Shown one piece after another: positions 45,529-54,878 of a DNA stretch of 64,000 nt. Positions within the stretch are counted from its first letter, which is position 1. Each line of letters begins with the position of its first letter. Source of the stretch: Oceanobacillus jeddahensis (GTDB lineage: Bacteria; Bacillota; Bacilli; Bacillales; Amphibacillaceae); NCBI RefSeq assembly GCF_000750635.1, contig NZ_CCDM010000001.1, forward strand, positions 1,426,001 through 1,490,000. The letters are read 5' to 3'. A model generated the notes under the pieces. It worked only from the letters and a program-made list of their open reading frames with translations. It did no database searches and was not told the origin of the DNA. The translations under genes were made by a program, and so were the position numbers.

Positions 45529-46215
45529 ATGATAACAATGGAGAATGTATCCAAAACATATAGTAATGGTGTGACAGCACTGAACGATATTAATATACAT
45601 ATCGATCGTGGTGAATTTGTTTATCTTGTCGGGCCAAGTGGTGCTGGTAAATCGTCATTTATTCGTTTGATTTACCGTGAAGCAAAGCCGACAAAAGGTA
45701 AAATAGTTATTAATGGACGAGAATTAAGTAAAATAAAGGAAAGACATATCCCTTACTTACGACGTGATATAGGGGTAGTTTTTCAGGATTTTAAACTTCT
45801 ACAAAAATTGACAGTCTATGAAAATGTAGCGTTTGCTTTAGAAGTAATCGAAACATCGCCAAAAAGTATTAAACGCAGAGTTGCAGAAGTTTTGCAGCTT
45901 GTTGGATTAGAGGATAAAGCAAAAATGCTCCCAAATGAATTATCAGGTGGAGAACAGCAGCGTGTAGCAATTGCGCGGGCTATTGTAAATAATCCTAAGG
46001 TTGTAATTGCTGATGAACCGACAGGAAACCTGGACCCGGATACTTCATGGGGAATTATGGAAGTTTTGGAAGATGTTAATTCAAAAGGTACAACTGTTAT
46101 CATGGCAACTCACAGTAAACATATTGTTAATACAATTAAACGCCGTGTCATTGCAATTGAAGATGGAAATGTTGTACGAGATCAACAGCGGGGTGACTAC
46201 GGTTATGAAGTTTAG
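45529..46215 (+). CDS. ftsE: Cell division ATP-binding protein FtsE
   Basis: 228-residue ABC ATPase. Walker A GPSGAGKS (about 36), Q loop FQDFKLL, signature LSGGEQQR (about 138), Walker B VVIADEPTGNLD and H-loop ATHSKHI. With FtsX it transmits ATP hydrolysis to peptidoglycan hydrolases outside the cell. Its end overlaps ftsX by 11 bases. Confidence 0.95.
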   Translation: MITMENVSKTYSNGVTALNDINIHIDRGEFVYLVGPSGAGKSSFIRLIYREAKPTKGKIVINGRELSKIKERHIPYLRRDIGVVFQDFKLLQKLTVYENVAFALEVIETSPKSIKRRVAEVLQLVGLEDKAKMLPNELSGGEQQRVAIARAIVNNPKVVIADEPTGNLDPDTSWGIMEVLEDVNSKGTTVIMATHSKHIVNTIKRRVIAIEDGNVVRDQQRGDYGYEV

Positions 46216-47101
46216 AACATTGTTAAGACATCTACGTGAAGGTATGAAGAACATATTCCGGAATGGCTGGATGACCTTTGCTTCCATTGCAGCAGTAACG
46301 ACGACTTTAATTCTTGTTGCCGTATTTTTAGCTCTTGTTCTGAACCTTGATCAGATGGCAAGAAATATCGAGCAGGATGTGCAAATCAGTACGTTAATTG
46401 ATTTGACAGCAGAAGAGGATGAAATTGTCGAACTGGGTGAAGAAATAGAACAAATAGATGGTGTTGCAGAGGTTCAATTCTCTTCTAATGATAATGAATT
46501 AGAAAGTTTAATTGATAGTATGGGAGACGAAGGACAAGCATGGATCATGCTTGAGCAGGATAATCCACTGAACCACGTATATATAGTGGAAGCTGCTGTT
46601 CCAGAGGAAACAGAGGCTGTAGCTGATCAAATCAGTGAATTAGACAGCGTAGAAGATGTATTATATGGACAAGAAGTTGTTGAACGACTTTTCCAATTTA
46701 CGAATTATGCAAGAGCAATCGGGCTAGTGTTAATCGTAGCACTTGTATTTACAGCTATATTCTTAATTTCAAATACAATCAAGATAACCATTATCGCGAG
46801 AAGTACCGAAATTGGTATTCAGAAATTAGTAGGAGCAACGAATTCCTTTATTCGCTGGCCATTCTTTGTAGAAGGAGCATTATTAGGAATACTAGGTTCC
46901 ATCACCCCTATAGCGGTTATCGTGGGAGGTTACTATTATATTTATCATAATTTACCATCTATAATGGAAAATTTCCGATTTATAGACCTCTTGCCATTTA
47001 ATCCATTTGCATGGCAACTATCAGGAATGGTCCTTCTGATAGGAGCAGTAATTGGAGTATGGGGAAGTGTAATGAGTGTACGTAAATTCTTGAAAGTCTA
47101 A
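46205..47101 (+). CDS. ftsX: Cell division membrane protein FtsX
   Basis: 298-residue membrane partner of FtsE. MKFRTLLRHLREGMKNIFRN precedes the first helix (about 23-45); an extracellular loop (about 50-165) follows, then three further helices. ATG 46205 is the family start; the frame is open far upstream inside ftsE but that text is not FtsX-like. The extracellular loop normally binds a coiled-coil activator of cell wall hydrolases, and such a protein is encoded next. Confidence 0.94.
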   Translation: MKFRTLLRHLREGMKNIFRNGWMTFASIAAVTTTLILVAVFLALVLNLDQMARNIEQDVQISTLIDLTAEEDEIVELGEEIEQIDGVAEVQFSSNDNELESLIDSMGDEGQAWIMLEQDNPLNHVYIVEAAVPEETEAVADQISELDSVEDVLYGQEVVERLFQFTNYARAIGLVLIVALVFTAIFLISNTIKITIIARSTEIGIQKLVGATNSFIRWPFFVEGALLGILGSITPIAVIVGGYYYIYHNLPSIMENFRFIDLLPFNPFAWQLSGMVLLIGAVIGVWGSVMSVRKFLKV

Positions 47102-47175
47102 AGTGAAATCTTATAGCCAGTTATACTGTGATTAAAAAATAGATAAAGATTATTTTCCATACGTTGGAACAAATA

Positions 47176-47219
47176 AGAAAACTCGCATTTGCTGCAGGCG
47201 CAGTGAATACGAGTTTTCT
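47176..47219 (+). terminator. Terminator of ftsEX
   Basis: AGAAAACTCG (47176-47185) and CGAGTTTTCT (47210-47219) with an inner ATT/AAT pair. Confidence 0.75.
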
Positions 47220-47320
47220 AAAATAAAATAGTCAGCTGAATGTAGCAACAGTGGTATATTTCAGTTGACTTTTTAAATATTTTCTTTAAAGCAGAAACAA
47301 AATGGAGAGGGGAACAACAT

Positions 47321-48949
47321 ATGAGAAACTTGAGAGCATTTGCTTCAATCAGCTTGGCTACATTGCTCGCAATAACAGCACCAATACATTCTGTTTCAGC
47401 AGAGTCTGTAAAAGATGTAGAAGATGAAATTAATGAACTGGAACAAGAAAAATCTGATCTAGAAACGGAAAAAGAGGAAGCAAAGCAGAAACAAGATGAA
47501 TCAGAGGAAAAGCTGGAATCCAATCAGCAAGAGCAGAATGAAGTGGAAAGCGAAATTTCATCCATAGATGAAGATCTGAATCAGACACAATCTGACATCG
47601 CTGATAAGGAAAGTGAAATAGAAGAAACAAATCAAGAAATTGAAAGTCTGACAAATGAAATTGAAGAGTTATCTAATCGCATCGAAGAATTGGAAGAAGA
47701 CATAGAGGAATTAGAAGAGCGTATTGAAGAGAGAGATGCACTCATTAAAAATCGTCTTCGCAGTATTCAACAGAATGGTGGAGAGATTCAATACTTAGAA
47801 GTTATTTTTGGGGCGCAAAATTTCAGTGAATTTGTATCTCGCAGCACGGCAGTTAATAAAGTAATGGATTCAGATAGATCCATTTTGGAAGAACAAGCGA
47901 ACGATAAGGAACAATTAGAAGATGACAAAGAAGAAATGGAAGCAAGTAAAGTAACTGTTGAGGAAAATAAGGTTGCTGTAGAAGAAAATAAAGCGACACT
48001 TGAAGACCAGCACGACGAGTTACTTGCACTTCAAGATCAACTGGATGATCAAATATCTGATAAAGAAACGCTATTAGCTGATTTGGAAATCGAGTATGAT
48101 GAAATGGAAGAAGTTAAATTATCAGCAGAAGAGGAACAGCAGCTGATTGATGCACAGGCAGAAGCAAAACAAACTGCACTAGACTCGGCGCAAAGTAAAA
48201 AAGAGGAAATAGAGCAGAAGGAAGCAGAAGAAAGAGCACGTGCTGAGGCAGAAGCGGAGGAAGAGCGTAAGGCAGAAGAAGAACGTCAAGCAGCAGCTGA
48301 AGAAGAAGAACGACAAGCTGAGGCAGAAGCGGAAGAAGAGCGTCAAGCGAAATCAGAAACACAAGAAGAAACAGAGCAACAAGAAAGTGAAGAGCAGGAA
48401 GAAGATAACCAGTCAGCAGAGGAAGAATCAGAAAACGAGGATACCTCTAATGAAAATGAAGAAGAAAGTGAAGAGGACATACAGGTAGCCAGCAGTGCTT
48501 CTGGAGAAGTAAAATCCCAAGAGTCTGCACCAAGCAATAGTTCTGGTTTTATTCGACCAACTTCTGGTCCAACAACTTCTCCTTTCGATCCGAATCGGGT
48601 TCATCCAATCCATGGAGATGTTAGACCGCATAATGGAATTGATTTTGGACAAGCTGGAGAAGCTGATAAAGTGATTCGCTCTGCAGCAGACGGCGTAGTT
48701 GCTTTCACCGGTTCAATGAGCGGCTATGGCAATACAGTAATGGTTACCCATAATATAAATGGTCAGGAATATACGACCTTGTATGCGCATTTGGATAGTT
48801 ATACGGTATCTAGTGGGCAAACTGTAAGTCAGGGAGATCAAATCGCAGTAATGGGGAATACTGGAGGCTCTACTGGTGTCCACCTGCATTTTGAAGTTCA
48901 CCCTGGAGGTTATAAGAACCCTGTTGATCCAGCTGGTTATATTAATTAA
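47321..48949 (+). CDS. Secreted coiled-coil M23 peptidase (FtsEX-linked cell wall hydrolase)
   Basis: 542-residue secreted murein endopeptidase. Signal peptide ends near VSAES (residue 27). A very long acidic coiled coil (about 28-270) is followed by an A/E/R/Q-rich low-complexity region (about 275-390) and an S/P linker. The C-terminal LytM/M23 domain (about 415-542) has the zinc-binding HNGIDFG and HLHFEVH motifs, so it should be active. The coiled-coil plus hydrolase layout is that of PcsB/EnvC/CwlO-type proteins activated by FtsEX, encoded just upstream. CwlO of B. subtilis uses NlpC/P60 instead, so this would be an alternative effector. Confidence 0.88.
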   Translation: MRNLRAFASISLATLLAITAPIHSVSAESVKDVEDEINELEQEKSDLETEKEEAKQKQDESEEKLESNQQEQNEVESEISSIDEDLNQTQSDIADKESEIEETNQEIESLTNEIEELSNRIEELEEDIEELEERIEERDALIKNRLRSIQQNGGEIQYLEVIFGAQNFSEFVSRSTAVNKVMDSDRSILEEQANDKEQLEDDKEEMEASKVTVEENKVAVEENKATLEDQHDELLALQDQLDDQISDKETLLADLEIEYDEMEEVKLSAEEEQQLIDAQAEAKQTALDSAQSKKEEIEQKEAEERARAEAEAEEERKAEEERQAAAEEEERQAEAEAEEERQAKSETQEETEQQESEEQEEDNQSAEEESENEDTSNENEEESEEDIQVASSASGEVKSQESAPSNSSGFIRPTSGPTTSPFDPNRVHPIHGDVRPHNGIDFGQAGEADKVIRSAADGVVAFTGSMSGYGNTVMVTHNINGQEYTTLYAHLDSYTVSSGQTVSQGDQIAVMGNTGGSTGVHLHFEVHPGGYKNPVDPAGYIN

Positions 48950-48992
48950 TCCCGTACAAAAGCAATAGAATAAAACAGAAATCTATTAAATA

Positions 48993-49053
48993 AGAATCCG
49001 AACTAATAATCCATTTTCTTTTACTTAGAATTTGAATTAGTTCGGATTTCTTG
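48993..49053 (+). terminator. Terminator of the M23 peptidase gene
   Basis: AGAATCCGAACTAAT (48993-49007) pairs with ATTAGTTCGGATTTCTT (49036-49052). The rest of the gap to 49506 is AT-rich apart from repeat copy D. Confidence 0.82.
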
Positions 49054-49271
49054 TTAATTGATAATATAGTAGATTGATATTATTCATATGTATTTCAAAA
49101 GAAGACGTCTTAATAATGTTTAGTTTGTGTTTAAAATTATAGTCATTCACTTCATAACATGATATGCTTTCTTTATTAGAAAAAATGTTGTGTCTATTCG
49201 AAAGGTATTTTTGTTTAAAATAGCAAAATATAGTTTTCATCCGCATGTTAACGAGGTTCAGATTTTCTAAA

Positions 49272-49431
49272 TTTATCACGGAGAACCGCCCGTAAAACTC
49301 CCGCCTCAAAATAAAGAGTAAGAATGAATTTATATAGGCGGGAAATAACGGGCGCTTCCTCCCTGAATCACTCAACTAATCATTCAGTGGGAGAAGGGCG
49401 TAAACCCCACTGAATGAAGTTTCGTTTTATC
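49272..49431 (+). repeat. TTTAT-flanked structured repeat, copy D (160 bp)
   Basis: Begins TTTATCACGGAGAACCGCCC, ends AGTTTCGTTTTATC. First stem is perfect: CCCGCCT/AGGCGGG inside GCCCGT/ACGGGC. Second stem CATTCAGTGGG (49381-49391) with CCCACTGAATG (49406-49416). The competing strand CTCCCTGAAT is upstream. Lies between the M23 peptidase and ctpB. Confidence 0.88.
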
Positions 49432-49506
49432 TGCTGTATTATAACGATATATGAAATTAACTTTAAAGGCAGAAAGAAGCTTTTGAAGCAATAAAGAGGT
49501 GTAGAA

Positions 49507-50985
49507 ATGAAGCTTAATCAAACAAAAATCATATTGATATTTATAGGTGCATTACTTATTGGCGTCTTGGGCGGTTATGGTGGAGTGAAGTTAGCCCAGA
49601 ATTCAGAGGATAACTCAACGCTGGAAATAACGAACTCCGAGAACGGCACATTGAGTAATGACAGTGAAGAATCAGATGCTGAATTACCGGCAGATTTAAA
49701 TAAGATTTCACAAACCTTTGATATGATTCAATCAAACTATATTGAAGATATTGATGATCAAGAGCTGGTGGAGGGAGCTATAGAAGGGATGCTTTCTACA
49801 CTGGATGATCCGCATACATCTTACTTAGATAGTGAAATGATGGAGCAGTTCAATGAGCAGATTGAGTCGTCCTTTGAAGGAATTGGTGCAGAGGTCAGTG
49901 AAGTAGAGGGATATATTACGATTATGTCGCCAATGAAAGACTCGCCTGCAGAAAAAGCAGGGCTGCGTCCAAATGATCAAGTGTTAAGCGTGGATGGAGA
50001 GAGCTTGGAAGGGTTAAATGTAAACGAAGCCGTCGCTAAAATTCGTGGGGAAAAAGGAACCGATGTTGTGTTAGAAATACAACGTTCAGGTACTTCTGAT
50101 CCATTTGAAGTAACCATTCAACGGGATACGATCCCAGTAGAAACGGTATATAGTGAAGTGCATTCAGAAGACGGTAACGACACAGGGGTTATTCAAATTA
50201 CCAATTTCTCTGAGCATACAGGTGAAGAATTTGAAGAGCAGTTGACAGAATTAGAAAATCAAGGTATTGATGGCCTGGTTATTGATGTTCGTGGAAATCC
50301 TGGCGGGTTGTTAGATGTTGCGGAAGAAATATTACAGCAATTTGTTCCAAGTGATATGCCTTATCTGCAAATCGAGGATGCTGATGGTAATGCAGAAGAA
50401 TATGTATCCGATTTGGATGAGGAGAAAGAGTATCCAATCAGCGTGCTAATTGATGAAGGTAGTGCTTCGGCTTCTGAAATTATCGCTGTCGCTATGAAAG
50501 AGCTCGATTACGATATTGTTGGTGAAACAAGCTTCGGAAAAGGTACGGTCCAGCAGGCTATGCCGCTCGGAGATGACAGTTCCATTAAAATGACCACTTT
50601 TAAATGGTTATCTCCTAATGGTGTTTGGATTGATGGAGAAGGAGTAGAGCCGACAATCGAGCAAAGACAGGAGGATTATTATTACTCTACCCCAATACAG
50701 GTGGAAGATGATGATCCGCTCACTTTTGACCATACAAGTGAAGCTGTGGCTAACATGCAAGTGATGTTATCTGGACTAGGATATGACACTGGAAGAACAG
50801 ATGGTTACTTTAGTGAAGAAACCGAAAGTGCTGTAGAAGACTTTCAGGAAGATAATGACTTAGAAGCAACCGGTGAAGTAGACGAAGAAACTGGCGGTTT
50901 AATTGAAACCCAGGTTGTTGAAAAAATTCGTGATGGAGAAGATGACACACAGCTGGAGCGCTCTTTAGAAGAGCTTTATCAATGA
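49507..50985 (+). CDS. ctpB: Carboxy-terminal processing protease CtpB (S41)
   Basis: 492-residue membrane-anchored serine protease. Membrane helix about 8-29; PDZ domain about 110-195 (GIGAEVSEVEGYITIMSPMK, SPAEKAGLRPNDQVLSVDG); S41 domain with GSASASE carrying S321 and GKGTVQ carrying K345, the Ser-Lys dyad. A peptidoglycan-binding-like domain ends the protein (MQVMLSGLGYDTGRTDGYF). In B. subtilis CtpB cleaves SpoIVFA during sporulation. Position after the ftsEX region matches B. subtilis. Confidence 0.93.
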   Translation: MKLNQTKIILIFIGALLIGVLGGYGGVKLAQNSEDNSTLEITNSENGTLSNDSEESDAELPADLNKISQTFDMIQSNYIEDIDDQELVEGAIEGMLSTLDDPHTSYLDSEMMEQFNEQIESSFEGIGAEVSEVEGYITIMSPMKDSPAEKAGLRPNDQVLSVDGESLEGLNVNEAVAKIRGEKGTDVVLEIQRSGTSDPFEVTIQRDTIPVETVYSEVHSEDGNDTGVIQITNFSEHTGEEFEEQLTELENQGIDGLVIDVRGNPGGLLDVAEEILQQFVPSDMPYLQIEDADGNAEEYVSDLDEEKEYPISVLIDEGSASASEIIAVAMKELDYDIVGETSFGKGTVQQAMPLGDDSSIKMTTFKWLSPNGVWIDGEGVEPTIEQRQEDYYYSTPIQVEDDDPLTFDHTSEAVANMQVMLSGLGYDTGRTDGYFSEETESAVEDFQEDNDLEATGEVDEETGGLIETQVVEKIRDGEDDTQLERSLEELYQ

Positions 50986-50994
50986 TTAAACGAA

Positions 50995-51036
50995 GCATGA
51001 TGTAGCAGTTTTTATTTCCACTCTGCTAAATCATGC
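50995..51036 (+). terminator. Hairpin after ctpB
   Basis: GCATGATGTAGCAG and CTGCTAAATCATGC form a 14-bp imperfect stem; there is no T-run after it. Downstream, 51146-51180 has another stem (TCTCCCACTTC/GAAGTGGGAG) followed by TCTTATAGTCAGTTGCACTG; similar text (TCTTATAGCCAGTTATACTG) lies after ftsX at about 47109. This points to further degraded repeats in the gap before minJ. Confidence 0.6.
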
Positions 51037-51393
51037 ATAAGTAAATCAGGCAATGAAGTGATTGTTTTCTCCAATAAATATGCAAAAGTTGATCATAAGT
51101 TAAACGAATCGGGCCGTAACTGGCTGCCCTATCTCCCACTTCGAATTTTCGATTCTTCTCCATTCTTGAAGTGGGAGTCTTATAGTCAGTTGCACTGCGA
51201 TAAAGAGAACTTTGAACACGTAATATAAGAGGTTTGTTCATTCATCAAACGGTGATGAATGAACAAATTTTCTCTGTACATACAAGCGTATCACTGCAAT
51301 ACAGGCAGTCTTATGTCTTTTTGACCCGATCTTGGCAGATTATCTTTAAACGATTGTTTTTCTACACAAATTGTATTAGTAAAGAAGGTGATA

Positions 51394-52596
51394 TTGGTGG
51401 AAGCATGGCTTATTGAACTGGCAAAAGGTATAGGTAAGTTTTTTCTAAACCCGGCATTATATTGGTTTTTATTTATATTAACGGTGGCCAGTTATTTTCG
51501 AATTAAGCGGGAACGGTATGACTTTGGGATTAAAATATTTCCGAAGTTTATTGAATGGCATCGTACATGGCTTGTCTCATTAATCAGCGGCATTCTTATA
51601 TCTGCCGTTATCATTAGTGTTGGCATGGTATTTTCGTATGAAACACTGCTGGTCTTAGCACTCAGCTTTGTTATATTAAGTATCAGTACGCGTTTTACAT
51701 TATTGTCTCCAAGTTATACATTAGGGCTGACATTTCTAATTTTATTTTTTGCGCCTTACCTGATTGACATGCAAAATATCATTGATTATTCCTTACTCTA
51801 TGAACGCAGTCTCCCGGCTTTAGCAGTATTAGCAGGATTACTTCTTTTTGTAGAGTCGTTATTGGTTAAACGTACGGAAAAACAAGATGTATTTCCAAGA
51901 ATAGAATTAAGTGATCGCGGTGTCTGGGTGGGAGAACAGCAAATAAAACGTTTGACAGTTGTCCCGATGCTGATGCTCGTGCCGGAAGGGTTAATCACAT
52001 CTTTTGCGCCGTGGTGGCCATATTTATCGATTGGAGAGACTAGTTTAGGTCTCGTGCTTATACCTTTCTTACTTGGTTTTCACTATAAAGCAAAAGGACA
52101 TTTTCACCAGGACGCTATTTATAAACTGGCAAAGGCAAATACATTTTTAGCAATCGGTATTTTACTTATTGCTGTCGGTGGAGTTTTCGTACCATACCTT
52201 TCCTTAGCTGCAATTATCTTAGCGATTATCGGAAAAGAATATTTAAATTATCGCTATAGAGAAGGTGACCGTTTACGCCGTCCTTATTACCAGCCTCATT
52301 TAAAGGGCTTGAGGGTTATTGGCATTTTACCAGAAAGTCCAGCAGACCGGTTAGAGATAGAAGTTGGTGAGATCATTTACCGGGTAGATGGAAGAAATGT
52401 CCTGACCAGCCAAGCTTTTTATGAAGCACTACAAGGGAGCGGTGCTTATATTAAAATGGAAGTTTTAAATCATGATGAAGAGGTACGGTTTGTACAATGT
52501 TCCCTTTATGAAGGGGAGCACCATTCTCTAGGCTTTCAATTTGCGGAAGAACCTTTTAAGGCGAGACGGGAAAGAAGAGATAATAATGTATCTTAA
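51394..52596 (+). CDS. minJ: Division-site topology protein MinJ
   Basis: About 400-residue polytopic membrane protein bridging DivIVA and MinD at poles and septa. Several hydrophobic segments over residues 15-290, then a C-terminal PDZ-like domain (about 300-395: LKGLRVIGILPESPADRLEI and GEIIYRVDGRNV). The start is uncertain: AGAAGG fits TTG 51394 or GTG 51397, and an earlier GTG 51388 overlaps the site. Same neighbour as in B. subtilis (ctpB upstream). Confidence 0.88.
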   Translation: MVEAWLIELAKGIGKFFLNPALYWFLFILTVASYFRIKRERYDFGIKIFPKFIEWHRTWLVSLISGILISAVIISVGMVFSYETLLVLALSFVILSISTRFTLLSPSYTLGLTFLILFFAPYLIDMQNIIDYSLLYERSLPALAVLAGLLLFVESLLVKRTEKQDVFPRIELSDRGVWVGEQQIKRLTVVPMLMLVPEGLITSFAPWWPYLSIGETSLGLVLIPFLLGFHYKAKGHFHQDAIYKLAKANTFLAIGILLIAVGGVFVPYLSLAAIILAIIGKEYLNYRYREGDRLRRPYYQPHLKGLRVIGILPESPADRLEIEVGEIIYRVDGRNVLTSQAFYEALQGSGAYIKMEVLNHDEEVRFVQCSLYEGEHHSLGFQFAEEPFKARRERRDNNVS

Positions 52597-52654
52597 CGAG
52601 GATGTAAAAATGTCTTTTTTATCACGGACTTTTTGAATACGCACTTTAATATAA

Positions 52655-52697
52655 GAATGCTTGGATCGAGTTGTAGCAATCGATCCAAGCATTCTTA
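52655..52697 (+). terminator. Terminator of minJ
   Basis: GAATGCTTGGATCG (52655-52668) and CGATCCAAGCATTC (52681-52694), a perfect 14-bp stem, then TTATTTCC. Just before it, GGACTTTTTGAATACGCACTTTAA (52627-52650, quoted only for position) resembles one end of the GTTC-family inverted repeat. Confidence 0.85.
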
Positions 52698-52818
52698 TTT
52701 CCTTATAGAAAGAAAGGAAGATTTAACAGTTGACAAAAAGGCTATAATGGAACTAGAGTGTTATTTTATTAATCATAAACAATATAAGAAAATATATATA
52801 ATTTCTTAAAAAGCATAT

Positions 52819-52854
52819 CGAATACTTGTTCGTTTTTTAAGAAAAGGATATAAT
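52819..52854 (+). promoter_or_regulatory. LexA (SOS) operator and promoter of uvrBA
   Basis: CGAATACTTGTTCG at 52819-52832 matches the Gram-positive SOS box CGAACRNRYGTTCG with one change in a half-site. It overlaps the -35 TTGTTC (52826-52831), which is 17 bases from a perfect -10 TATAAT (52849-52854). LexA binding would block the promoter directly. Confidence 0.85.
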
Positions 52855-52889
52855 AGAAAATAGTTATTGTATGGAACGGAGGAAATAGG

Positions 52890-54872
52890 ATGAAGGAGCA
52901 ATTTGAATTAGTTTCTGCTTATGAACCAGCGGGCGATCAGCCGGCGGCCATTGAAGAAATTGTGGGAAAAGTCCTTGCCGGCCAGCATCATCAGACGTTA
53001 CTCGGAGCAACCGGAACGGGGAAAACATTTACGATGTCCAATGTTGTTAAAGAAATTAACCGGCCGACCCTTGTTATTGCACATAATAAGACGCTGGCAG
53101 GACAGCTTTATAGTGAGTTTAAAGAATTCTTTCCAAACAATGCGGTAGAGTATTTTGTAAGCTATTATGATTATTATCAGCCGGAAGCTTATGTGCCTTC
53201 TACCGACACGTTTATTGAAAAAGATGCAAGTATTAATGATGAAATTGATAAATTGCGCCACTCTGCTACATCCGCACTTTTTGAACGAAGCGATGTATTG
53301 ATTGTAGCAAGTGTATCGTGTATTTACGGTTTAGGTAATCCGGAAGAATATAAGAGCCAGGTGCTTTCGCTAAGACTTGGTATGGAAAAAGAAAGAGACC
53401 AGCTTTTGCGGGAATTAGTAGATATTCAATATGCAAGAAATGATATTAATTTTCAGCGCGGGACATTTCGTGTGCGCGGGGACTCCGTGGAAATTATTCC
53501 TGCATCTCATGAGGAACACTGTATTCGGGTAGAGTTTTTCGGAGATGAGATCGACCGGATTCGTGAAGTGGATGCCTTAACTGGTGAAATTATTGGGGAC
53601 AGGGAGCATGTAGCTATTTTTCCGGCCTCTCACTTTGTGACCCGTGAAGAAAAAATGAAAATTGCAATTAAAAATATTGAAAAAGAATTAGAAGAACGGT
53701 TAAAAGAATTAAATGATGCCGGAAAGCTGCTGGAAGCCCAGCGTCTGGAACAGCGCACGAATTATGATTTAGAAATGATGCGGGAAATGGGCTTTTGTTC
53801 CGGGATTGAAAACTATTCGCGCCCGTTAACATTACGGGAAGCGGGAGCAACACCATATACCTTACTGGATTTCTTCCCGGAAGACTTTTTAGTAATTATT
53901 GATGAATCCCATGTAACGCTGCCACAGATTCGCGGTATGTATAATGGGGACCAGGCCCGGAAACAAGTATTGGTTGACCATGGCTTTCGTTTGCCTTCTG
54001 CAATGGATAACCGTCCATTACGTTTTGAAGAATTTGAAGAAAAAACAAATCAACTGGTTTATGTTTCAGCAACACCGGGGCCATATGAATTAGAGCATTC
54101 GCCAGAAATGACAGAGCAAATCATCCGGCCAACTGGTTTACTGGACCCAGAGGTGGAAGTACGCCCAATTGAAGGACAGATCGATGATTTAATAGGTGAA
54201 ATTAATAAGCGGACAAAACGCAATGAACGTGTATTAATCACGACGTTAACGAAAAAAATGTCAGAGGACTTAACCGATTATTTAAAAGAAATCGGAATCA
54301 AGGTTGCTTACCTGCACTCGGAAATTAAAACCTTAGAGCGGATCGAAGTTATTCGGGATCTGCGTGTCGGAAAATACGATGTGCTTGTCGGGATTAACCT
54401 GCTCCGGGAAGGGCTGGATATTCCGGAAGTATCTCTGGTTTCCATCTTAGATGCAGATAAAGAAGGCTTCCTGCGTTCAGAACGTTCCTTAATTCAAACA
54501 ATGGGGCGTGCTGCACGTAACGAGCAAGGTAAAGTAATTATGTATGCTGACAAAATGACCGATTCCATGCAAAAAGCGATTGAAGAAACAGAGCGGCGCC
54601 GTACTGTTCAGCAGGAGTATAATGCAGAACATGGGATTACTCCGCAGACCATCCGTAAAGAAGTACGGGATGTTATTCAGGCTACAATTGCTGCCGAAAC
54701 ACCGGAAACATATGAATCGGAAGCAAAACAAGTGAAGGAAATGACGAAGAAAGAAAAACAAAAAGTCATTGAGAATATGGAAAAAGAAATGAAGCAAGCA
54801 GCTAAAAATCTAGACTTCGAGAAAGCAGCAGAATTAAGAGATGTTCTCTTGGAGCTAAAAGCGGAAGGATGA
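52890..54872 (+). CDS. uvrB: Excinuclease ABC subunit B
   Basis: 660-residue damage-verification helicase of nucleotide excision repair. Walker A GATGTGKT (about 42), beta-hairpin region [21 protein letters not shown] (about 95; 20 residues shown plus context), IDESH box (about 338), C-terminal helicase motifs [14 protein letters not shown], and the UVR domain at the end ([17 protein letters not shown]) for UvrC contact. Six bases before uvrA, so an SOS-controlled operon. Confidence 0.97.
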   Translation: MKEQFELVSAYEPAGDQPAAIEEIVGKVLAGQHHQTLLGATGTGKTFTMSNVVKEINRPTLVIAHNKTLAGQLYSEFKEFFPNNAVEYFVSYYDYYQPEAYVPSTDTFIEKDASINDEIDKLRHSATSALFERSDVLIVASVSCIYGLGNPEEYKSQVLSLRLGMEKERDQLLRELVDIQYARNDINFQRGTFRVRGDSVEIIPASHEEHCIRVEFFGDEIDRIREVDALTGEIIGDREHVAIFPASHFVTREEKMKIAIKNIEKELEERLKELNDAGKLLEAQRLEQRTNYDLEMMREMGFCSGIENYSRPLTLREAGATPYTLLDFFPEDFLVIIDESHVTLPQIRGMYNGDQARKQVLVDHGFRLPSAMDNRPLRFEEFEEKTNQLVYVSATPGPYELEHSPEMTEQIIRPTGLLDPEVEVRPIEGQIDDLIGEINKRTKRNERVLITTLTKKMSEDLTDYLKEIGIKVAYLHSEIKTLERIEVIRDLRVGKYDVLVGINLLREGLDIPEVSLVSILDADKEGFLRSERSLIQTMGRAARNEQGKVIMYADKMTDSMQKAIEETERRRTVQQEYNAEHGITPQTIRKEVRDVIQATIAAETPETYESEAKQVKEMTKKEKQKVIENMEKEMKQAAKNLDFEKAAELRDVLLELKAEG

Positions 54873-54878
54873 GTTTAG

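Noticed and set aside
46007..46204. N-terminally extended FtsX reading back into ftsE
   Set aside because: The extension is the out-of-frame ftsE sequence; the FtsX family start is MKFRTLL at 46205.
48114..48362. Leucine-rich minus-strand frame opposite the M23 peptidase
   Set aside because: It is the shadow of the E/A/Q-rich low-complexity coding region on the + strand.
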